64,000 nucleotides of DNA from Bdellovibrionales bacterium (lineage in GTDB: Bacteria > Bdellovibrionota > Bdellovibrionia > Bdellovibrionales > Bdellovibrionaceae): contig JADJOV010000001.1 of the NCBI GenBank assembly GCA_016713585.1, positions 248,001-312,000 of the forward strand, read 5' to 3'. This document shows positions 57,160 through 64,000 of this stretch, piece by piece; position 1 is the first letter of the stretch, and each line of letters opens with the position of its first letter. The translations under genes were made by a program, and so were the position numbers. The notes below the pieces were generated by a model, which worked only from the letters and a program-made list of their open reading frames with translations, ran no database searches and had not been told where the DNA came from.

Positions 57160-59979
57160 TCATTGTTCCCAGTTGACTGTCTCGCCTCCCTGAGGACCTC
57201 CAAGATGACCGGACGCAGTTGGCTGGCTCTGAAGAGCTTGCTCTGCGGCATGGCAAAGTGCCTTTTGAAGGACAAAAGTTTGCTCTAATGCGGTCTCTGA
57301 AAGCACTTTTCCACAGGCCTCAACGATTGATACAGCATCAATTCCTTGAAAATGATAAATCTCATCCGGACGACCACACTTCGAATGTCTACGAACAGCA
57401 CAACTTTCATGACGAACACCAACGATGGAGCCCAAATTATCAAGCAAGCCGGGCTCGCCATCGTGGACACTCACGAGAGGCACTCTTCGTCCTGAAATTG
57501 TGAGAATCTCACTTGAGTTCATTTCTTCGCTTGGCCGTAAATACAAATTTGAATTGATTCCCAAGCCCTCTCGTAGGTACTGATAATTGCTCGCGTGACC
57601 TAGTATTCCACAAAGTAAATCCGGGGAAGTGACCACTATCACATTGGCATAAATTCCTCGCGAAAGAAGAGTTTCGGAGGCCTTGATTGCCTCAGTCGTT
57701 GGTGATCCCATTGACATGATGTTAACGACATTGTCGCCAGGCTCATAGCCAGCGTAGCCCCTATAGTCGATGAGATAATAGGCGCCTTGAAGGACTTCAT
57801 TTCGCACCTGACTCATGATTTGAGCTTCCGGCCATGCGCTCACCTGATCCTCAGGTAATGCAGCAGGCATTGGATACTCTGCTCGAGATAAGGTTTGGCC
57901 AGCTTCAATTATTTTAAATCTAATTTGTTTTTTTAGGTAGTGCAGCATATCCTTTTGCTCAATCCCGCGGGTGACGCCACGAATAAGTACGCCAGATCTT
58001 TCGGCGTTGTCATTAAAGAGATGTCTGCGTACGGACTCACAAAAGATCCAATCAAGCTCCTGGCAGAAAAATGGTTCCCAGGTAATCTGATTAGGAATCT
58101 GAAAATCAGATTTCCAGCCGTGCTGTGCGCCTTCTGGTGAAAGAGTGACTCCTGAGGGTGTTCCGACGCATATAAAAGAACTCTTCCAGTAGAGGTTGTA
58201 AAAATATTGATCATGGGCGCGCTTGATAAAGAAATCGTAAACAGTCATCAATGGGATGATTGGAATCCCGAGAGTATCTCTCAGGCGACCAAAGGCACCC
58301 AAGCAAGACATGACATTTCCTTCAGCGATTTCAAATCGTAAAAAGCGATCACTGACTTCTTCGCCGGGAACCAAATCTGGCAATTTCTTATCCTTCACTC
58401 CATATTCAGCCTCAAGATCCGCAACAATAGGTGCCCCAAAAATCTTTCCATCCATTGCGGGATTTAAATTTGTACTGGTTCCTACGTCAGGGGCCATGGA
58501 AACAAATAATTCGCCCGGCAATTTCCAAATCTTTTCTAAACTTGAGAGCGTTTTTCCGCCTGCGGCGGCTTCTGTGGACGCGTTGGAGACCCTGGTCAAT
58601 TTAGCTGTGAGTTGTCCAAGCATCCATTGAGTGTGTGGATAGTTTGTAAGTTTTGTATTGATTTCAAGGCTTTGTGTCAGCTCTCCAAATTCAGATAATT
58701 TCTCAAGAAAAAACTTCTGATTTTTTTCCTTGAGGGTTCGTTGTCCATGAATGTCATCGTAAAGTCGCTCTCCACGGGCCTTGAGGAATTTATCTTCGGG
58801 TGTGCCGCTCTGAAATCTCTGAAAAAGAGCATCTCCTTTGAGTGCCTGCTTGGCCTTAAGCTCGTTTAATTCCTCTTCGTGAATAAGGGCCGAATGGTTC
58901 CCGGCTTGGGCAGCCATTTTGAGGCCCCAGCCTTTCAGGGTGTGGGCAATAATTATTGTCGGCTTGCGAATTGAAAGTTTACTAGTTTCCATTGCCTCGA
59001 TAAGAGCTATAATATCATGCCCTCCTAAATCACGCAGGGCTTCATAGAGTTCCTGATCAGTCACGGTCTCAAAAAATTTCTTCATTGAAGGATGTTCTTT
59101 GACGATTCCCTTTTTGAGGGTCTTCATGTCATGAACAAGAAGGAGGGACTGAAGCTCATAGTCTTTCAAAACTTTTTCAAGAAAGTTTTGAAATGCATGA
59201 CCCCCAGGCTTTTTGAACAAGGCTTTTCGTTTCGACCCGTGACGAACCTGAATAACTTCCCAACCATTCGCAGTCATAGTTCTTTCAATTCGATCTGCAT
59301 CCGAGCCGTTCATTATTTTTTCATTCGTAATACGATGCCCATCTAATGACTGCCGATTGTAGTCGACGATCCAGGTGATATTACCAATTTCTCGCTCGGC
59401 GAAATCCGGTACAGCTTCATACATAGAGCCTTCTCGAAATTCTGAGTCCCCCGTTAAGGCCCAAAAATGGGCTGGAGGAACTTCATATCCGTGCTCTCGC
59501 GCATAGCGATAAGCTAGGGCCAAATACCCCGCCTTAACCGGTGGAATCCCGACTGTGCCTGATGGGAAGAAATTGTGGTGATCAGAGTCGTAGGTCGAGT
59601 GGTAGGATTGGAAAACAGGTTCGCCATCCTGCGAGTATTTACGAAGTCCAGCCATCGCAGTATCCGCTTCCTGCTGCGAAAATTTGGATAAATCAGCTTT
59701 TAAAAATAAATCCAATAAATAATTATACGAATGGTCGGCAGGCGAAGCATGGGGCTTATTGGCCACATGATCATAGCCGGTTTTTACAACCAAATGAAGT
59801 GCACCTAAAATATGAAGGGCACTGGAAGAGGCGGCAAGATGACCGCCCACTTTTGGATCCCCTTTAGCCTTTTCCTCCCGATGATTGGCTTGATAGATCA
59901 TTTGGGCAGCCAAATAATGGGCGCGTTCAGCGATAGACTCGAGGGTCTCACGATTTAATTTATTAAACGACAAGGGCAT
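57160..59979 (-). CDS. aceE: Pyruvate dehydrogenase E1 component, homodimeric AceE-type
   Basis: 939 residues. The N-terminal transketolase fold has GGHLAASSSALHIL and the TPP-binding block LTGDSEFREGSMYEAV ... VDYNRQSLDGH. Later VSMAPDVGTSTNLNP, ISVGTPSGVTLSPEGAQHGWKSDFQIPNQ and a C-terminal transketolase domain with VNIMSMGSPTTEAIKASETL follow. It decarboxylates pyruvate for transfer to a lipoyl E2. No aceF or lpd gene lies nearby. The N-terminal ~20 residues fit a real start (AAGGAG before ATG 59979). Confidence 0.9.
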   Translation of the reverse strand: MPLSFNKLNRETLESIAERAHYLAAQMIYQANHREEKAKGDPKVGGHLAASSSALHILGALHLVVKTGYDHVANKPHASPADHSYNYLLDLFLKADLSKFSQQEADTAMAGLRKYSQDGEPVFQSYHSTYDSDHHNFFPSGTVGIPPVKAGYLALAYRYAREHGYEVPPAHFWALTGDSEFREGSMYEAVPDFAEREIGNITWIVDYNRQSLDGHRITNEKIMNGSDADRIERTMTANGWEVIQVRHGSKRKALFKKPGGHAFQNFLEKVLKDYELQSLLLVHDMKTLKKGIVKEHPSMKKFFETVTDQELYEALRDLGGHDIIALIEAMETSKLSIRKPTIIIAHTLKGWGLKMAAQAGNHSALIHEEELNELKAKQALKGDALFQRFQSGTPEDKFLKARGERLYDDIHGQRTLKEKNQKFFLEKLSEFGELTQSLEINTKLTNYPHTQWMLGQLTAKLTRVSNASTEAAAGGKTLSSLEKIWKLPGELFVSMAPDVGTSTNLNPAMDGKIFGAPIVADLEAEYGVKDKKLPDLVPGEEVSDRFLRFEIAEGNVMSCLGAFGRLRDTLGIPIIPLMTVYDFFIKRAHDQYFYNLYWKSSFICVGTPSGVTLSPEGAQHGWKSDFQIPNQITWEPFFCQELDWIFCESVRRHLFNDNAERSGVLIRGVTRGIEQKDMLHYLKKQIRFKIIEAGQTLSRAEYPMPAALPEDQVSAWPEAQIMSQVRNEVLQGAYYLIDYRGYAGYEPGDNVVNIMSMGSPTTEAIKASETLLSRGIYANVIVVTSPDLLCGILGHASNYQYLREGLGINSNLYLRPSEEMNSSEILTISGRRVPLVSVHDGEPGLLDNLGSIVGVRHESCAVRRHSKCGRPDEIYHFQGIDAVSIVEACGKVLSETALEQTFVLQKALCHAAEQALQSQPTASGHLGGPQGGETVNWEQ

Positions 59980-60106
59980 CTCCTTATGATTCTTATGATC
60001 ATTATGATCATTGAATTAGGTCGGAAAGATTTACGATGGAAGGTCATTCATAGCAAGAAATTAATACAGAGCGTTGGGGCGTTTCCGGGTCGTCAGTGGG
60101 AAATTA

Positions 60107-61048
60107 TCAGACTTCTAAAACAAAATCCCATCGAATTTTTACAAAACCATCTGGATCAACAATTCCTTGGGGGGGATTCGGAAAAGGTGCTGCGGCTCTG
60201 AAGGCATCTATGGCAGCCTCATCTAGATCTTTGATTCCTGATTCGCTCATCACTTGAACTTTGACGAGCTGCCCGGTTGGGTTCAAAAAGATAACTAACT
60301 TGGTGATTTTATCCTCGTTGGAGGCAATGGTTCGACCTTGGCGAAACATCTTGTGTAACTTGTCTCTGACTTTGGGCTCCCAATACTGGGATAATTGACG
60401 GCGAATTCGATTGAAGTAGGTGTAGTATTTGAATTCCTTTGTACTGAGCATTGTCTCAAGACCTAAGTCTACATCTTTTAAATAATCGGGGGACTGGCTA
60501 GCATTTCCTGTGTTTTGTTTTTGATCTTGATCAAAATTTTGACCAAAGTTTGGTTGAGCATTCCGGATCTCTCTCACGGAGCGCAAGTTCCTTTTCTAGG
60601 CGCTGTGCATTTTCTTTTTCAACTTGTTTTTGCATCAACGCAAACGGGTCCAGGGGAAGTAGTAAATCCTTTAGATTTTTTGCTCCGCGCCGGCCAGGAG
60701 GTGGTTGTGTTTTGGATGCTAGATTTTGAAATTCACCTTTGTTTTTTGCCACGGTTTGTTTTTTTACGGTCTGGTTGTTTCGGCTCAAATAGCGGGTCTT
60801 TTCTGGGGCCTCATCGTTAACTTGCTTTTCTTCTTGCTCAACAACGTGCTGGTTTTCTAGACGGGCTTGTTTCTTGGAGATGGTTCTTGTTGTTGGTAAC
60901 GGAGGTTCAATGACTTCAATTGAAATTGGTTGAGTTCCAATTACACGGGGCAGTCCTTCGAAAACATTGATCCCAATTAATATCAAAAAATGGACTAAGG
61001 CCGAAAGACTTAAGTATTTAACTAAAATTCATATTTAATTCGCTTCAT
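60107..61048 (-). CDS. TonB-like energy transducer protein, two frameshifts
   Basis: The start is ATG 61048 (MKRIKYEF). A one-base gain in a T4 run near 61025 leads into VKYLSLSALVHFLILIGINVF, a TonB membrane anchor. A basic, Pro/Gln-rich spacer (about 60600-60930) follows with KKQARLENQHVVEQEEKQV and QPPPGRRG. Near 60560, within a GA repeat, a second shift leads to the C-terminal TonB fold: MSESGIKDLDEAAIDAFRAAAPFPNPP. Joined length ~313 residues. TonB links proton motive force to outer-membrane uptake. No ExbB/ExbD gene is adjacent. Confidence 0.75.
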
Positions 61049-61129
61049 CTTTGGTCTCATCGGTTTTTTTTGAAACTAGTTGAGGTCCAGTTTGACGTTC
61101 TTGAAAACCAAGGGGACAATGTGCAATAG

Positions 61130-61855
61130 ATGAAACCTCAAGTTTATTTTTTGACAGATACCGGTGCCCGTCGTGAATCAAATCAAGATTCTTGTCTTGC
61201 AAATGAGGAGTTGGGGCTATACGTCGTTGCTGACGGAATGGGTGGACACTCGGGCGGGGAAGTTGCGTCGCTTATGGCGGTCAAAACAGTTGAGGATGTT
61301 GTATCAAATCCGGATACGGCGTCATTGTCGCCGCGCGAGACGATCAACAAGGCCTATCAGGAGGCCTCGCAGAGAATTTATGATAGAGCCGCCGAGGCCT
61401 CTGAACTTTCAGGGATGGGCACGACGATGGTCCTGGCTTTACTGAGAGGGGATCGTATGTATGCGGCTAATGTTGGCGATTCTCGGTGTTATCTTTTTAA
61501 GAAACCATTTCTATGGCAAATCACTGAAGATCATTCGTTGATTAACGAGCAAATCAGGGCGGGAGTTCTGAATTTGGAAGACGCGCGGCATTTTGTTGGA
61601 AGAAATGTTATTACTCGAAGTGTCGGATATGAGCGTTTTGTATTGCCAGATATCATTGAAAGGGAGGTTTACCCTGGGGAAACCTACTTACTTTGTTCTG
61701 ACGGACTGTCTGGATTGGTGACGGATCCCAAAATATGTGAAATTTTGATGAAAAATTCTCCCGACAAAGTCCCACAGATTTGCGTACAACAGGCCATAGA
61801 AAATGGTGGAGACGACAACGTCACAGTGATGGTTGTTCACTTTCCGGTGAACTAA
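61130..61855 (+). CDS. PP2C-family Ser/Thr protein phosphatase (Stp1/PrpC-like)
   Basis: 241 residues. The conserved metal-binding motifs are all present: RRESNQDSCL, GLYVVADGMGGHSGGEVAS, GMGTTMVLALL, NVGDSRCYLF, ITEDHSLINEQ, LLCSDGLSGLV and GGDDNVTVMVV. It dephosphorylates proteins phosphorylated by Hanks-type kinases. No kinase gene is adjacent. It is divergent from the TonB-like gene. Confidence 0.95.
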   Translation: MKPQVYFLTDTGARRESNQDSCLANEELGLYVVADGMGGHSGGEVASLMAVKTVEDVVSNPDTASLSPRETINKAYQEASQRIYDRAAEASELSGMGTTMVLALLRGDRMYAANVGDSRCYLFKKPFLWQITEDHSLINEQIRAGVLNLEDARHFVGRNVITRSVGYERFVLPDIIEREVYPGETYLLCSDGLSGLVTDPKICEILMKNSPDKVPQICVQQAIENGGDDNVTVMVVHFPVN

Positions 61856-61923
61856 ATTTTACCCGTTTGATTTTGCCTATATGATTTTGGCTAAATGATT
61901 TTGACAAGAGGAGCCGAACGACC

Positions 61924-62928
61924 TTGCCACAGAAAAAAGTGACTCTGTTCATTGTCAGTCATCAGACCGGCGAGACTAAAAAAGTAATTATTCCAACTGC
62001 TTGGATCAAGGCGGCGACCTTTATGGCAGCGGTTTTAATTTTGGTCATCGTGGCTGGTTTGATGGACTATTTTGGTCTCATGGTCCAGACGATTGAGAAT
62101 AAGAAGTTGCATGTCGAGAATGCCCAAATGTTGAAGCAGTTTCAAATTGTGGAGGGAAAAGTTTCGTCTCTTGAAAACAGTTTGGAGCGAGTGAAGTCTT
62201 TCACGACAAAGTTGAAGTTGATTACCAATATCGATGCGGAAGATCGCGTGACCCAGCTGACTATGGGCCAAAAGACGGCGCCTGGACAAGGGATTGATGA
62301 GTATGAACCTATGGAGCAGCGGCCACCAGTCGATTTTTTAACGGGGCAGGACTCCCAGTTTGCTCCGCCACAACAGCCGAATATAAAAACCGGGGAACTT
62401 GCTCACGAAAAAGCAAACAGCGATTTTTCTTCCTTGGTGGTTAGAATCGATCGGGCGGTGCGGGAAACTCAGTTAAAAGAACAAAGTGTCATTGAGCTCT
62501 GGGAAAGTCTTTCAGAGCGCCAGAGTTTGCTAAATGCAACTCCAAACGTTAAGCCCGCCAGGGGCTGGATCACTTCAAAATTTGGATATCGCTTAAATCC
62601 CTTTAATGGAAAGCAGGCGATGCATGCGGGTCTTGATATTGCGGCGACCCCAGGTTCGCCTGTCTATGCTCCGGCTGATGGAATTGTAACCTTCGCCTCC
62701 TATGATGAAAGCTATGGTAAATTGATCAGTATTGATCATGGATATGGGGTCAGCACTCGATTTGGCCACAATTCTCAAATTTACGTTCATATTGGTCAGA
62801 AAATATCAAAGTGGGATGTCATAGGTGCAGTCGGTAATACTGGTCGTTCGACAGGGCCACATCTGCATTATGAAGTTCGAATTGGAGGAACCCCTGTTGA
62901 TCCAATGAATTTCATTCTCGATGAATAA
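61924..62928 (+). CDS. M23-family metallopeptidase with a coiled-coil region
   Basis: 334 residues from TTG 61924; AAGAGGAG is upstream. One membrane segment (about 25-48) is followed by a coiled coil (ENAQMLKQFQIVEGKVSSLENSLERVK) and a linker. The M23 domain has ITSKFGYRLNPFNGKQAMHAGLDIAATPGSPVYAPADGIV (HxxxD zinc motif) and TGRSTGPHLHYEVR (HxH). It is likely a cell-wall endopeptidase or a divisome EnvC-like activator, anchored with its catalytic domain outside the membrane. Confidence 0.92.
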   Translation: MPQKKVTLFIVSHQTGETKKVIIPTAWIKAATFMAAVLILVIVAGLMDYFGLMVQTIENKKLHVENAQMLKQFQIVEGKVSSLENSLERVKSFTTKLKLITNIDAEDRVTQLTMGQKTAPGQGIDEYEPMEQRPPVDFLTGQDSQFAPPQQPNIKTGELAHEKANSDFSSLVVRIDRAVRETQLKEQSVIELWESLSERQSLLNATPNVKPARGWITSKFGYRLNPFNGKQAMHAGLDIAATPGSPVYAPADGIVTFASYDESYGKLISIDHGYGVSTRFGHNSQIYVHIGQKISKWDVIGAVGNTGRSTGPHLHYEVRIGGTPVDPMNFILDE

Positions 62929-63031
62929 TCATAGGTTCTTTTCTCTCGATTTTGAAAAGCTAGACTAGCTAAAGGAATATTCTTAAAAGATATTATTTGC
63001 TCGATTGTGTTTTCGCCGTCAGGCTAAAAGA

Positions 63032-64000
63032 ATGTCATTAGTTGTTAAATTTTGGGGAGTTCGCGGTTCATTGCCAGCATCTATGTTGCCGACTGGGTGG
63101 CGGACTCATATTCAAGGGCTTTTGAAGGGGTTTTTCGCTGACGGCCATTCAAAGCCATCGGATATTGAGAGTTATATCAATTCTTTAGCTCTTCCCTTAG
63201 TTGGGGGGTATGGAACCGGCACGACCTGCGTTGAAGTGAATTCTCCAAAAACAAGAATTCTAATTGATGGAGGCAGCGGAATACGAAATTTTAGCGACAA
63301 AGTTATGTCTGGACATGCCGGATCCTTGAAAGGACCTTTTCATATTTTTATGACTCATTTTCATTGGGATCATCTTATGGGCTTGCCATTTTTTAGTCCG
63401 CACTTTGTTCCGAACAGCGAAATTCACTATTATGGCGTCCAGAAGGATCTCGAAGAAGTCATCAGAAGTGTCTTTAAGAAGCCATTCTTTCCAGTCCCCT
63501 TTGAGACTTTGCCAGCAAACATTCATTTTCATACTTTGGAACCTAGAAAGCCAGTCAAAATGGCCGATCTTGAAATAACCCCTTATCAGTTAGACCACCC
63601 AGATCCGTGCTGGGGTTACAAAGTGACGCATAAAAAATTGGCCTATGCCCATTGTGTTGATACCGAAAGCACACGGGTCTCTCCGGAGGAGCTTGGGCCA
63701 GATCACCCCTTGTATCAAGGAATTGACCTTATGTATTTTGATGCCCAATACACCTTTCCCGAGCTTGCGGAAAAAGCAAATTGGGGTCATAGCGCCGCCC
63801 AAATAGGGCTCGATCTGGCCTTTCGTGAAAATATTAAACATGTATTATTTGCTCACCATGACCCTGGGGCAACAATAGCGCAAATTCAAGACCTCAAAGC
63901 CCAAACGACCGAATATTTTCAATGGCGTCTTGAGCATGCAGCTGAAAGTGGGGAAACTGTTCCGAAAATTATTTGGGACTTCGTCCACGAAGGTCTTGAA
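63032..64000 (+). CDS. MBL-fold metallo-hydrolase (RNase Z-like), 3' end outside window
   Basis: The frame from ATG 63032 is open for 323 codons to the window end. The start FWGVRGSLPAS and GYGTGTTCVEVNS recall the PhnP/RNase Z-like group. The zinc motif THFHWDHLMGLPFF and later metal ligands DTE and AHHDPG are intact. The substrate could be a nucleic acid or small phosphodiester; not predictable. The C-terminus is not seen. Confidence 0.85.
   Translation, partial: MSLVVKFWGVRGSLPASMLPTGWRTHIQGLLKGFFADGHSKPSDIESYINSLALPLVGGYGTGTTCVEVNSPKTRILIDGGSGIRNFSDKVMSGHAGSLKGPFHIFMTHFHWDHLMGLPFFSPHFVPNSEIHYYGVQKDLEEVIRSVFKKPFFPVPFETLPANIHFHTLEPRKPVKMADLEITPYQLDHPDPCWGYKVTHKKLAYAHCVDTESTRVSPEELGPDHPLYQGIDLMYFDAQYTFPELAEKANWGHSAAQIGLDLAFRENIKHVLFAHHDPGATIAQIQDLKAQTTEYFQWRLEHAAESGETVPKIIWDFVHEGLE

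Noticed and set aside
60107..61048. TonB-like region as two or three separate genes
   Set aside because: The pieces are the anchor, spacer and C-terminal domain of one TonB in order, broken by small shifts.
61861..61905. Repeated TGATTTTG units before the M23 peptidase gene
   Set aside because: Three irregular copies in an AT-rich leader; not distinct enough from background.
1..64000. CRISPR arrays, tRNA and rRNA genes
   Set aside because: No spaced direct repeats of the right size and no tRNA-like conserved arms were noticed by eye; a computed scan was not possible.

Overview
The window looks like chromosome from a flagellated, Gram-negative, Bdellovibrio-like bacterium (Bdellovibrionota). 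This is inferred from a TIGR02147-type regulator, a fused flagellar basal-body/hook operon, an Mla-type lipid-transport operon, many exported proteins of unknown function and moderate GC. No rRNA, tRNA, CRISPR array or intact insertion sequence was recognised.

Layout. 1-10.8 kb is accessory and partly decayed. It holds a five-gene minus-strand operon (7054 to 2018): a radical SAM/SPASM enzyme, a small exported protein, a membrane-anchored oligopeptide-binding (SBP family 5) protein, a sensor histidine kinase, and a tandem receiver protein. The kinase and receivers are separated only by a 1-base frame change at an A7 run. Next come a degenerate stretch with a truncated toxin, its DUF2283/HTH antitoxin and a relic of a second radical SAM gene, then a methyltransferase-EamA fusion. 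11-15.5 kb holds an ABC-2 exporter operon, slyX, a decayed MFS gene and a GNAT gene; the end of slyX is duplicated beyond that insert. 15.5-23.3 kb is a run of exported proteins, including two paralogues in one operon, beside a TIGR02147 regulator. 23.3-30.3 kb has an MltF-like lytic transglycosylase, an OPT transporter, an alpha/beta hydrolase, trmFO and a DUF721 (DciA-like) gene. 30.4-35.7 kb is a trehalose block: GH15 hydrolase divergent from a membrane-sensor OtsA, OtsB and a MarR regulator. 35.8-38.6 kb is the mlaD-mlaF-mlaE operon with a lipoprotein. 39-54 kb is the flagellar operon: AMIN/TPR protein, flgB, flgC, fliE, fliF, fliG, fliH, fliI, fliJ, a MotE-like gene, fliK, flgD, a TIGR02530-like gene and flgE. 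54-64 kb has a sensor kinase, a PhnA-like protein, an AceE-type pyruvate dehydrogenase E1 coupled to a hydrolase, a TonB-like protein, a PP2C phosphatase, an M23 peptidase and an MBL-fold protein cut by the window edge.

An important caveat: about fifteen otherwise well-conserved genes are broken by one small frame change, mostly at short homopolymers (HK/REC, MltF, OtsA, FliH, FliK, TonB and others), and fliF has lost an internal segment and gained a stop. Either the sequence carries systematic homopolymer indel errors or the genome is decaying. Every frameshift-based claim should be read with this in mind. The best candidate for an undescribed system is the radical SAM - exported peptide - SBP - hybrid kinase operon, which would suit a modified-peptide production and sensing circuit.
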